NCBI RefSeq assembly: GCF_019336435.1 | Contig: NZ_JAHWXQ010000006.1 | Location: forward strand, 62,001-126,000 | Reading direction: 5' to 3' | DNA length: 64,000 bases | Source of the DNA: Pontibacter populi | GTDB lineage: Bacteria > Bacteroidota > Bacteroidia > Cytophagales > Hymenobacteraceae | Shown: in pieces, positions 8,269 to 15,900 of the stretch | Layout: each line of letters begins with the position of its first letter | Numbering within the stretch: position 1 is the stretch's first letter | The notes under the pieces: generated by a model | Told to the model about the DNA's origin: nothing | The model's input: only the letters and a program-made list of their open reading frames with translations | Database searches by the model: none | Made by a program: the position numbers and the translations under genes

Positions 8269-9141
8269 ATGGTTCTTATTGCAGATAGTGGCTCTACAAA
8301 AACAGACTGGAACGCTTTAAATCAGACAGAAGTGTTGCAGAATGTGCAGACAGTGGGCTTTAACCCGATGTACCAGGAAACAGAAGACATTTTTGAAGAG
8401 CTTAGTAAGTCGCTGCTCCCGAACCTGAATGACAAGAATCCATCGGCTATTTATTTTTATGGTGCCGGCTGCAGCTCCCCGGAGCGTAACAAGAAGGTTT
8501 CGGATGCCTTGCAGCGCTTATTCCCGGAAAGTGACATACATGTAGACCACGATCTGCTAAGTGCAGCACGCGCGCTGTGCGGCCATAACCCAGGCATTGC
8601 CTGTATACTTGGCACAGGCTCCAACACCTGCCTCTATGATGGCGCCCAGATAACGGACAATGTGCCGTCACTGGGATTCCTGCTTGGCGATGAAGGAAGC
8701 GGCGCTTACCTAGGTAAATTACTGATGCGTGCCTACTTTTACCGTGAGCTACCCGAAGAACTGGCACAATCCCTGAAAAACACCTACAACATTACCAAAG
8801 ACGAGTTCCTGGATACAGTCTATGGTGCCGAAGTGCCAAGCCGTTACATGGCTACGTTTGCCAAGTTTGCACACGATAAACGCAAACATCCGTTTATAAA
8901 AGAACTGATCTATACCAACTTCGAAAACTTTTTTGAGCGCCATGTACTGAAGTACAAAGGCCATATGGAGTTGCCGGTAAACTTTGTAGGTTCTATTGCT
9001 TACTTTTTTGCTGATAACCTGAAAGTGGCTGCACAGAAGTTCGGTCTGCGCATCGAGACGATCATCCAGAGCCCAAGCGAAGGCCTGATCAAATATCATC
9101 AGGAGTTGCTTGAGAAAGCAGGTGCGGCCAAAAACGTATAG
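8269..9141 (+). CDS. murK: BadF/BadG-family sugar kinase, probable MurNAc/GlcNAc kinase
   Basis: A 290-residue ASKHA-fold kinase. The phosphate-1 motif IADSGSTKTDW is at the N-terminus, the phosphate-2 motif ILGTGSNTCLYDG is near residue 115, and LGDEGSGAYLGK follows. The family (N-acetylglucosamine kinase / BadF-BadG-BcrA-BcrD) includes Clostridium MurK, which phosphorylates N-acetylmuramic acid and GlcNAc. The next gene is MurQ, which uses MurNAc-6-phosphate. Context therefore favours a cytosolic MurNAc kinase in peptidoglycan recycling; this is inference, since the family is broad. The spacer to murQ is only 57 bp of AT-rich micro-repeat, so the two are probably one operon. Confidence 0.78.
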   Translation: MVLIADSGSTKTDWNALNQTEVLQNVQTVGFNPMYQETEDIFEELSKSLLPNLNDKNPSAIYFYGAGCSSPERNKKVSDALQRLFPESDIHVDHDLLSAARALCGHNPGIACILGTGSNTCLYDGAQITDNVPSLGFLLGDEGSGAYLGKLLMRAYFYRELPEELAQSLKNTYNITKDEFLDTVYGAEVPSRYMATFAKFAHDKRKHPFIKELIYTNFENFFERHVLKYKGHMELPVNFVGSIAYFFADNLKVAAQKFGLRIETIIQSPSEGLIKYHQELLEKAGAAKNV

Positions 9142-9149
9142 TTTATAGT

Positions 9150-9192
9150 TGCCATTCGTAATTCGTAATTCATCATTCATAATTCTTAATTA
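9150..9192. repeat. AT-rich micro-repeat (AATTCGTAATTCAT units)
   Basis: The kinase-murQ spacer is made of near-repeats ATTCGTAATTCGTAATTCAT / CATTCATAATTCTTAATT. It occupies the place where the murQ ribosome-binding region must be. Confidence 0.5.
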
Positions 9193-9198
9193 AAAGAA

Positions 9199-10017
9199 GT
9201 GTCTACTACCGAATCCGCATCTAACTACGACCGCCTGGAGCAAATGCCTGTCCGCCAGTTACTGGAATGCATAAACAACGAAGACAAGACCGTTCCGCTG
9301 GCTGTAGAAAAAGCTATTCCGCAACTGGAGCAACTGGTTAATGCTACTGTAGAAAGATTGCAGAAGGGTGGCAGGTTGTTTTATATTGGTGCCGGCACCA
9401 GTGGGCGCTTAGGTGTGGTAGATGCATCGGAGTGCCCACCTACGTATGGTGTGCCCCATGGCATGGTGATTGGCCTTATTGCAGGTGGCGACGCAGCTAT
9501 CCGCAAAGCAGTGGAATTTGCAGAAGATGATGAACAGCAAGCCTGGAAAGACCTGCAACAGCACAACATCACAGAAAAAGATATAGTAGTAGGCATTGCA
9601 GCTTCCGGTCGTACTCCTTACGTGATTGGAGGGCTGAAGACCTGCCGTGAAAATGGTATTGCTACCGGCTGCATCGTTTGCAATGCCGGTAGCGCCGTTG
9701 CCGACGTTTCTGATTATCCTGTTGAGGTTGTAACCGGTCCTGAGTTTGTAACCGGGAGCACCCGCATGAAAGCCGGAACCGCCCAGAAACTGGCTCTTAA
9801 CATGCTCACCACCTCTACCATGATAAGGCTGGGCCGTGTAAAAGGGAACAAGATGGTGGACATGCAACTCTCAAACTTAAAGCTGGTAGACCGCGGCACA
9901 CGCATGCTGATGGAAGAACTGCAGCTGGGCAGGGCCGAAGCGGCCGCTTTACTGCAAAAATACGGAAGCGTGCGCGCAGCTATAGTTGCGTACCGAAACA
10001 ATGATACACAGGCATAA
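9199..10017 (+). CDS. murQ: N-acetylmuramic acid 6-phosphate etherase
   Basis: Cleaves the lactyl ether of MurNAc-6-phosphate, giving GlcNAc-6-phosphate and D-lactate, in cytoplasmic peptidoglycan recycling. The SIS-domain signatures are intact: FYIGAGTSGRLGVVDASECPPTY at about residues 62-84, including the conserved acidic residue, and GSTRMKAGTAQKLALNM near residue 190. The start is GTG (MSTTESASNYDRLEQMPV), the only reasonable one before conserved sequence. At 272 residues it is slightly shorter than the ~300-residue E. coli enzyme at its C-terminus. Its stop codon touches an exact AACTATAGTT that fills the gap to the convergent gene. Confidence 0.95.
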   Translation: MSTTESASNYDRLEQMPVRQLLECINNEDKTVPLAVEKAIPQLEQLVNATVERLQKGGRLFYIGAGTSGRLGVVDASECPPTYGVPHGMVIGLIAGGDAAIRKAVEFAEDDEQQAWKDLQQHNITEKDIVVGIAASGRTPYVIGGLKTCRENGIATGCIVCNAGSAVADVSDYPVEVVTGPEFVTGSTRMKAGTAQKLALNMLTTSTMIRLGRVKGNKMVDMQLSNLKLVDRGTRMLMEELQLGRAEAAALLQKYGSVRAAIVAYRNNDTQA

Positions 10018-10024
10018 CTATAGT

Positions 10025-11125
10025 TTATTTTTCCTTGGCAGTAAGTGCAGTTTCTGCTGAAACCAACCCACGGGTAAGTTCTTCTGCAGCGTCTCTGCCA
10101 GGCACAATATAATTAGCAACCGACCATCTATAGCCCAGCATAAAACGGTTATCGCTTAAACTATACAGCACTTTCCGGCGGTAATCATCTACAGGTTCAA
10201 GGCCTATTTCAGCACGCAGGTCATTTACCTTCTTTTCTTCTTTTTTGCTCAGATCCTCTACCAGGTATTTGTTCAGCGCTTTAAGCTTTTTGTCGCCTTC
10301 GCAGTCTTTTTTGTTTGTACAGGCAACACGCACCAGTGCCCTGGTTTTATAGTAGCGTGTTCCTTTTTGTGTCTCCATCAGGTAAGCTGCTGCCTGCGGC
10401 GAAATGTCTCCTTTTTGTACGGCCTCCTTTAAAATGTCAGAAAAGTCGAATCCTTTTTTTGCAGTTGTCTGCCGTTCTATAACAATGCTAAATCTCGGGA
10501 GCTGTTCTATCGTATCGCCAACACCAATCAGCTTTTCACCAGGGTAGCCATGCTTCTGTATTGTCCTCAGCAAATTGTCAACGTTCTCATTTTCTATTTT
10601 GCGGAGCGTATCAGCATAAACACGTAATCCACCTTTTGCAAACCTGAAGTACTTGTCACGGGCATATAGTTCATCCAGATCGGCTCTTACATCCAGGTTA
10701 GCGTGGCGTTTGTATTTTTTGCGGTACTTCGGATATTTCTTCTGTAGCTTTTTCCACTCTTTCGACTCCTGCAACGGTTTAAAAACCTCCTGCTTCTCTA
10801 TAAACGACAGCTTCACTCCTTTCAGGGCAAGTGCTTGCAGGTAACTATAGGTCTGTGCATAGTTCTCTGTCAGGGTAGCGCAAACGGCGGCGTTGTAATA
10901 ATCGCGGGCAAAGGGCGCTGGCACAGCTTTAAAAGCCTCGGCATACTTATCCAGGGCAGCACTATAGTCTTTGCTGAGCACCAGCATTTCGGCCTCATGA
11001 ATAACCGGGTAATACGCTTTAATGTAATCTGTTTCTTTATTTTCAGATCTTGCCTGCTGCAACAGCAAAACAGCAAAAACCAATAAAGTAAAGCGCAGAG
11101 ATTTTAGTGGCGTAACTAGGAACAT
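10025..11125 (-). CDS. Secreted protein with N-terminal TPR-like region, function unknown
   Basis: A 366-residue protein with a signal peptide or N-terminal anchor (LRFTLLVFAVLLLQQARS). Residues about 35-110 look like tetratricopeptide helices (AEMLVLSKDYSAALDKYAEAF, FARDYYNAAVCATL). The rest is hydrophilic and Lys/Arg-rich, including LDELYARDKYFRFAKGG and NLLRTIQKHGYPGEKLIG, which is reminiscent of Bacteroidetes DUF6624 proteins, a weak resemblance. It is convergent with murQ; the two stops are separated by the palindrome AACTATAGTT and no conventional terminator. A periplasmic location is likely. Confidence 0.6.
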   Translation of the reverse strand: MFLVTPLKSLRFTLLVFAVLLLQQARSENKETDYIKAYYPVIHEAEMLVLSKDYSAALDKYAEAFKAVPAPFARDYYNAAVCATLTENYAQTYSYLQALALKGVKLSFIEKQEVFKPLQESKEWKKLQKKYPKYRKKYKRHANLDVRADLDELYARDKYFRFAKGGLRVYADTLRKIENENVDNLLRTIQKHGYPGEKLIGVGDTIEQLPRFSIVIERQTTAKKGFDFSDILKEAVQKGDISPQAAAYLMETQKGTRYYKTRALVRVACTNKKDCEGDKKLKALNKYLVEDLSKKEEKKVNDLRAEIGLEPVDDYRRKVLYSLSDNRFMLGYRWSVANYIVPGRDAAEELTRGLVSAETALTAKEK

Positions 11126-11321
11126 ACTATTTGTAAGGGTAAAATGGCAGATTAAATTGCCGCTGCTATTATCTTTCGGGTCTTAAAATAAAACTATCAC
11201 TACTATACTGTAATGCAACAACTATAGTTTAAAGCGATAGTATATCCAAAAAAGAAACAGGTTTTTGTAAACTCTAACAAGCATGGCCTGTGTTAACTTT
11301 TAACGTCAGACTTTTACGTTT

Positions 11322-11891
11322 ATGCATACAATAGAGCCTTTTTATAACTGGCTGGAACTATACAGCGCCTCCGAAGACCCGCGTTCGCCACTGTATGGTG
11401 CCGAAAATAATCTTTCGCAATATACCAATACCATTTATGGGTATTACATCCATCCGCAATGGGACGAGATAGATTCCGAAACGCTATTCATTAAAATATT
11501 ATTTACGGATTATGAGCTGGGCTTTGCTGTGATAGAGTTTATAGGCGAATGGAACGACACGCTTCATAACGACATCATGAAACTAAAGCGCAACATCATA
11601 GACCCGATGCTACACGAGGGCATCAAACATTTTGTCCTCATCGGTGAGAACGTATTTAACTTCCACGGCTCCGAAGACGATTACTACGAAGAATGGTTTG
11701 AAGAAGTGGAAGATGGCTGGATTGTGGCAATCGGTTTTCAGGATTTTGTACTGAGCGAGATGAAGAGCTACAACCTGGATTATTACTTAAACTATGGCGG
11801 TAACCTGGAGATGGTGAACTGGCGTACGCTGGCCCCGAAACGGCTTTATGCTTTACTAAATGCCATGATGCAACGAAGGCTGGGTGCTTAA
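11322..11891 (+). CDS. Conserved hypothetical protein
   Basis: A 189-residue soluble protein without signal peptide or membrane segment. It is rich in aromatic and acidic residues (EPFYNWLELYSASEDPRSPLYG, FHGSEDDYYEEWFEEVEDGW). I do not recognise a named domain; the general look is that of conserved hypothetical proteins of Cytophagales. It stands alone between two convergent or divergent neighbours and is followed by a strong hairpin terminator. No function is proposed. Confidence 0.6.
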   Translation: MHTIEPFYNWLELYSASEDPRSPLYGAENNLSQYTNTIYGYYIHPQWDEIDSETLFIKILFTDYELGFAVIEFIGEWNDTLHNDIMKLKRNIIDPMLHEGIKHFVLIGENVFNFHGSEDDYYEEWFEEVEDGWIVAIGFQDFVLSEMKSYNLDYYLNYGGNLEMVNWRTLAPKRLYALLNAMMQRRLGA

Positions 11892-11934
11892 ACTATAAAG
11901 GCGGCTCCGGAATACCGGAGCCGCCTTTATAGTT
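11891..11934. terminator. Bidirectional terminator with motif arms
   Basis: A perfect 20-bp stem, loop AATA, whose left arm starts AACTATAAAGGCGG and whose right arm ends CCGCCTTTATAGTT. It separates convergent genes. The outermost seven bases of each arm are the abundant AACTATA/TATAGTT half-site. Confidence 0.9.
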
Positions 11935-11949
11935 GCTACTTGTAAATAC

Positions 11950-12132
11950 TTACTCAATAACAGCAGTAGTATCATCCATATTGTCTGCGGAGTCTTCCAT
12001 ATCGTCTGCAGCATCCTCAGCATTATCCTCCATTTGTTCTGCATTTTCTTCTGTCTGGTTTTCAGCAGGTGAGTCGCAAGATGCAAAAGAAAACAGGCCA
12101 GCGGCCATTAGCATAAAAATTGGCTTTTTCAT
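11950..12132 (-). CDS. Small acidic lipoprotein
   Basis: Only 60 residues. MKKPIFMLMAAGLFSFASC is a lipoprotein signal with lipobox FASC; the mature part is about 40 residues of Glu, Asp, Asn and Ala with repeating patterns such as AEQMEDNAEDAADDMEDSAD. It should be anchored to a membrane leaflet with a strongly negative, probably disordered tail. The next upstream gene on the same strand encodes a similar mini-lipoprotein, so the two look like a tandem pair with diverged tails. The gene is small but has a clear signal peptide and a flanking terminator. Confidence 0.72.
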   Translation of the reverse strand: MKKPIFMLMAAGLFSFASCDSPAENQTEENAEQMEDNAEDAADDMEDSADNMDDTTAVIE

Positions 12133-12259
12133 GATGTATTTGTTTTGGTTTAAATCAATATTTTAACTGCCTGCTTTTAAGTAAAGCAAGCTTTAGCTAA
12201 TATGACAACGAATACGGGGATGCAACTATATAGTTTTAAAATATATTTATTTAAAAGCA

Positions 12260-12289
12260 AAAAGGCACCTGATAACTCAGGTGCCTTTT
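12260..12289 (-). terminator. Terminator of the Thr/Glu-rich mini-lipoprotein
   Basis: Stem AAAAGGCACCTGA / TCAGGTGCCTTTT with loop TAAC, located just after the stop of the minus-strand gene. Confidence 0.85.
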
Positions 12290-12327
12290 CTTTCCCTGGC
12301 CATGCGCCAGGCGGTTACTGTTGCTAA

Positions 12328-12519
12328 TTAAAGAGCAGCAGAAGCTGAATCAACTGGAACAGTTGTAGTGTCAACTTCCATAGAAGTTGTGTCTTCAACT
12401 ACAGTTTCGTCTACTGTAGTTTCAGTAGTTTCAACTTCAGTAGCTGTTTCTTCTGCATTGTTGCAAGATGCGAAAGCGAAAAGACCAGCAACGAATAATA
12501 AACCGAATACTTTTTTCAT
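12328..12519 (-). CDS. Small Thr/Glu/Val-rich lipoprotein
   Basis: A 63-residue protein with a lipoprotein signal (MKKVFGLLFVAGLFAFASC, lipobox FASC). The mature tail is low-complexity, built of Thr, Glu and Val (AEETATEVETTETTVDETVV), and the DNA shows matching GTAGTTTCAG-type direct repeats. It is similar in design to the next gene downstream. A TATATTTG box precedes it and a strong hairpin follows, so it is an independent unit. Proteins of this kind are common and uncharacterised in Bacteroidetes; no function is proposed. Confidence 0.72.
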   Translation of the reverse strand: MKKVFGLLFVAGLFAFASCNNAEETATEVETTETTVDETVVEDTTSMEVDTTTVPVDSASAAL

Positions 12520-12550
12520 GATGTTTTGTTGTTTTTTTGAAAACGAGTTA

Positions 12551-12558
12551 CAAATATA
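12551..12558 (-). promoter_or_regulatory. -7 box of the Thr/Glu-rich mini-lipoprotein
   Basis: TATATTTG on the minus strand matches TAnnTTTG, 31 bp before the start codon. Confidence 0.5.
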
Positions 12559-12598
12559 GCACTATATTTTAATACTCTAATTTTCTTCAATTTATTTT

Positions 12599-13912
12599 TT
12601 ATTTCTTTTTAAACAGCACCTTTATCGGCACACCTTTAAAGCCAAAATGTTCGCGTATGCGGTTCTCAAGATAGCGCGTGTAGGCTTCTTTAATGTACTG
12701 AGGCAGGTTACAGAAAAAGGCAAACGTCGGGTTGTGCGTTGGTAACTGCGTTACATACTTTATCCGGATAAACTTACCTTTAATAGCTGGCGGCGGATAA
12801 CGCTCAATATCCGGCAACAGGGCATCGTTCAGTTTAGAAGTAGGTATTTTCTGTGTCTTGTTATCGTACACTTCCATCGCTACCTCAATAGCTTTGTGAA
12901 TACGCTGCTTGGTAAGCACCGATGTAAAGATAACCGGCACGTACTTTATTGGCGCTATTTTGTCCAGTATCTCCTCTTCAAACTCTTTAGTTGAGTTAGT
13001 ATCTTTCTCAACTAAGTCCCACTTGTTTACCAGTATAACAATGCCTTTGCGGTTCTTTTCGGCCAGGGTGATAATGTTTACATCCTGCGCTTCAATACCA
13101 CGGGTGGCATCCAGCATCACGATACACACATCAGCGTCTTCCAAAGCACGCACCGAGCGCATTACTGAATAGAATTCAATGTCTTCGCTTACTTTGCTTT
13201 TGCGTCGCAGACCAGCGGTATCAACTATAATAAACTCTTTACCAAACGCATTGTAGTGCGAATGAATGGCATCGCGGGTAGTACCGGCAATATCGGTAAC
13301 TATGTTTCGCTCTGTGCCCAGCAGCAGGTTCACGAAAGATGATTTACCTACATTTGGTCGGCCTAGTACGGCAATCTTAGGAATACCGGCAGTAGGATCT
13401 TCGATGCCTTCGTCTTTAAAGTGCTTAACCACTTCATCCAGCAGGTCACCGGTTCCGGAACCACTTTGCGAGGAAATAGCGAAGATCTCTCCGTCGATAC
13501 CTAATGAGTAGAACTCGCCTACCTGGTGCGCCCGTGCATTTGTATCCGCTTTGTTGGCAACTACATAAATCGGCTTATCTGAGCGACGCAATACACTGGC
13601 AAATTCTTCATCCAGCCCTGTCATGCCAGCATCTACGTCAACCATAAACAGGATCACATCGGCTTCTTTAATAGCCAGCTCTACCTGCTTGTTAATTTCA
13701 CCTTCAAAAATATCATCGGAGCCGTGTACATAGCCACCAGTATCAATAACTGTAAAGAACTTACCACACCATTCGCCATGGCCGTAGCTTCTGTCGCGGG
13801 TTACGCCGCTTTCGTTATCCATAATAGCCTGTCGACGACCGACAAGGCGGTTAAACAAAGTAGATTTACCCACATTTGGGCGACCTACAATAGCAATAAT
13901 GTTTGTTGACAT
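12599..13912 (-). CDS. der: Ribosome biogenesis GTPase Der
   Basis: A double Era-like GTPase needed for 50S subunit assembly. Both G domains are complete: the first has GRPNVGKSTLFN, DTGGY and NKAD; the second has GRPNVGKSSFVN, DTAGLRRKSK and NKWD. The C-terminal KH-like domain follows (PPPAIKGKFIRIKYVTQ). The start chosen gives MSTNIIAIVGRP, the family's usual N-terminus (437 residues); an upstream in-frame ATG would add 13 unusual residues. It lies 70 bp downstream of era on the same strand, a common arrangement in this phylum. Confidence 0.97.
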   Translation of the reverse strand: MSTNIIAIVGRPNVGKSTLFNRLVGRRQAIMDNESGVTRDRSYGHGEWCGKFFTVIDTGGYVHGSDDIFEGEINKQVELAIKEADVILFMVDVDAGMTGLDEEFASVLRRSDKPIYVVANKADTNARAHQVGEFYSLGIDGEIFAISSQSGSGTGDLLDEVVKHFKDEGIEDPTAGIPKIAVLGRPNVGKSSFVNLLLGTERNIVTDIAGTTRDAIHSHYNAFGKEFIIVDTAGLRRKSKVSEDIEFYSVMRSVRALEDADVCIVMLDATRGIEAQDVNIITLAEKNRKGIVILVNKWDLVEKDTNSTKEFEEEILDKIAPIKYVPVIFTSVLTKQRIHKAIEVAMEVYDNKTQKIPTSKLNDALLPDIERYPPPAIKGKFIRIKYVTQLPTHNPTFAFFCNLPQYIKEAYTRYLENRIREHFGFKGVPIKVLFKKK

Positions 13913-13982
13913 TATTAAGTGTATAAAATAATTAAAGTGCCCCCGGAACACCTTGCCCCGAAGCTTTACTACATGCGCCTAC

Positions 13983-14870
13983 TTACTCGCTATAACCAAA
14001 TCGCCTTAACAGCTTTTGGTCTGTTCGCCAGTTTTCGTTCACGCGCACATACAAATCAAGAAATATCTTTTTCTGGAAGAACTGTTCCATATCAATACGG
14101 GCATGCGTGCCCACTTTTTTAAGCGCTTCGCCTTTGTTGCCGATCACAATGCCCTTCTGGCTTTTGCGCTCCACACTTATCTCTGCCCTGATACGGATGA
14201 TCTCTTCTTCCTCTTTAAACTCCTCTACTACTACTTCGCAGCTGTAAGGAATCTCTTTTTTATAGTTCAGGAAAATCTTCTCCCGGATAATCTCCGACAC
14301 AAAGAAACGTTCCGGCTTGTCAGTCAGTTCATCTTTTGGATAAAAGGCCGGATGTTCTGGTAAATAATGCAGCAGGCGTGCAAATAACTGGTCTAATCCG
14401 AAGATATGAAGTGCCGATATCGGGTGGATCTCGGTTGGGTTCATCTTCTCCTGCCAGTACGCTACTTTTTGCTGCACTTCCTCTTCTGTTGCCTGGTCAA
14501 TCTTGTTTATCAGCAACAAGATCGGCACTTCAGCATATTGCAGTCTCTTGATCACATCATCCTCGTCGTGCTGCTCATAGATATCTGTCACGAACAGAAT
14601 CACATCGGCATCCTCCAGCGAGGTACGCACAAAGCTCATCATCGACTCATGCAAGGCATACTGTGGTTTAATAATGCCAGGCGTATCGGAATACACGATC
14701 TGGAAGTCGTCGCCATTCAAAATACCCATGATGCGGTGGCGCGTAGTCTGTGCTTTAGATGTAATGATAGATAGCTTCTCGCCTACCAGCGCATTCATCA
14801 ACGTAGATTTACCTACGTTTGGCTTACCAACTATACTTACAAAACCGGCCTTGTGCGGAGTCTCTGCCAT
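13983..14870 (-). CDS. era: GTPase Era
   Basis: Binds 16S rRNA and GTP during 30S maturation. The G motifs are GKPNVGKSTLMN, DTPGI and NKID, and the C-terminal KH domain has GIVIGNKGEALKKVG. The 295-residue length is normal. A TAATTTTG promoter box lies 20 bp upstream. Together with der downstream it forms a two-gene ribosome-assembly unit. Confidence 0.97.
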   Translation of the reverse strand: MAETPHKAGFVSIVGKPNVGKSTLMNALVGEKLSIITSKAQTTRHRIMGILNGDDFQIVYSDTPGIIKPQYALHESMMSFVRTSLEDADVILFVTDIYEQHDEDDVIKRLQYAEVPILLLINKIDQATEEEVQQKVAYWQEKMNPTEIHPISALHIFGLDQLFARLLHYLPEHPAFYPKDELTDKPERFFVSEIIREKIFLNYKKEIPYSCEVVVEEFKEEEEIIRIRAEISVERKSQKGIVIGNKGEALKKVGTHARIDMEQFFQKKIFLDLYVRVNENWRTDQKLLRRFGYSE

Positions 14871-14889
14871 ACTCTGAAATTTAAGGATG

Positions 14890-14897
14890 CAAAATTA
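14890..14897 (-). promoter_or_regulatory. -7 box of the era promoter
   Basis: TAATTTTG on the minus strand fits TAnnTTTG and lies 20 bp before the era start codon. Confidence 0.5.
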
Positions 14898-15840
14898 CTT
14901 CTTTTTTACGAGACCGCCTGCCATTAGCGTAATAATTGATTGACTGGTTGATAGGTTTGGGGTGAAGCTTATCGTTTCTATTCATCCTGAGCGTTAGCTG
15001 AAGTGGCTTATATGTCTTATAATTTCCTTCTTTGTCATTTCAAACGAGGTGAGAAATCTATCTCAGCTTATAGTTTGCTACTCTACAACTGGAACCAAGC
15101 CTTTCCTTCTATAGCTCTCTTTAATCCTGCGAGCTTTATTTGCCTATCATTCTATAGTTAGCTTGGCTCTCTCGGGCCGAGCGGCCCCGTCTTCGGGCAT
15201 CGCGCGGTGTACATTTCTTTTTCTCGTACTTCGAAATGCCTGCGGCACCAGAAATCTACAATGCGCTCAACCCAAAGACTGATACGTTTCGATAGCTATA
15301 GTTTGTCTATAGTTTGAACCGGTAAGCTTCGAGTTTTATCGTGGTCATAGCTCCGAGGGGACAGGTAAACCTGTCCTGTTCGTGGATTGGAACTATAGCT
15401 AATTCAGATTTCTCCTATCGTCGAAATGACAGAACATTAAGTAGTAGCATAAAAGTCCCCCTTTGAAGGGGGCAGGGGGATGACGAACTGAATCTATAAA
15501 ACTTTATCTTGAACTAAAGCAGTGGTCGTAAAAGCTCCCCACCTTAGACAAGGAGGGGATAAAGGGGTGGTTGGATTACAGCAACTATAAAACTGTACCT
15601 CCAACTATAGCATAAACACCAATCCTGAAAATCCTTTAATCCTGTAAATCCTGATTCATACAATACTTGTCCCTGCCGGGCCAGTTGAGTTGAAAACTCA
15701 ACACCATACAAAACCACAAGTTGAAAACTTGCGGCAGAAAAAGCTAACTACAAAACTATAAAATCAACTATAGCAAAGTCAGAAATCTTGCTTCCTAAAG
15801 TAAGGACATGACACATATTCTCACCCTATATATACATACA
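14898..15840. other. Gene-free repeat region between era and the TPR gene
   Basis: About 940 bp with no believable coding sequence. It contains the inverted-arm element described separately (15033-15431), the hairpin GTCCCCCTTTGAAGGGGGCA and a GGAGGGGATAAAGGGGTGG block. These are followed by AATCCTG-type short repeats (15633-15660), two Bacteroidetes-style inverted repeats (GAGTTGAAAACTC and CAAGTTGAAAACTTG, 15684-15740) and many AACTATA/TATAGTT half-sites. It appears to be an accumulation site for short interspersed repeats. Confidence 0.75.
15007..15632. repeat. Dispersed ~620-bp non-coding repeat, copy A
   Basis: Aligns in the same order and orientation with 37023-37625, with scattered substitutions and small indels. 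Shared landmarks are CTTATATGTCTTAT at the left, ATCGCGCGGTGTACATTT, GGCACCAGAAATCTACAA, GCTATAGTTTGTCTATAG, the hairpin GGACAGGTAAACCTGTCC, and AGTCCCCCTTTGAAGGGGGC. Inside it, TGTCATTTC...GAGAAATCT (15033-15059) is repeated inverted as AGATTTCTC...GAAATGACA (15406-15431), giving a 399-bp unit with inverted ends. Confidence 0.85.
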
Positions 15841-15885
15841 TAAAACAGGAAAGCCTGCTCCACTGGAGCAGGCTTTCCTGTTTTA
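15841..15885 (-). terminator. Terminator of the TPR gene / TonB cluster
   Basis: A perfect 21-bp stem starting TAAAACAGGAAAGCCTGC with a 3-nt loop, ending in a T run on the minus strand. It closes the PstS-like/TPR unit. Confidence 0.92.
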
Positions 15886-15900
15886 TAGGTAGCTTGTAGC

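Noticed and set aside
14898..15840. Possible structured RNA or CRISPR in the long spacer
   Set aside because: Hairpins are present, but the repeats are not evenly spaced with unique spacers, and no cas gene is near. They fit dispersed repeats better.
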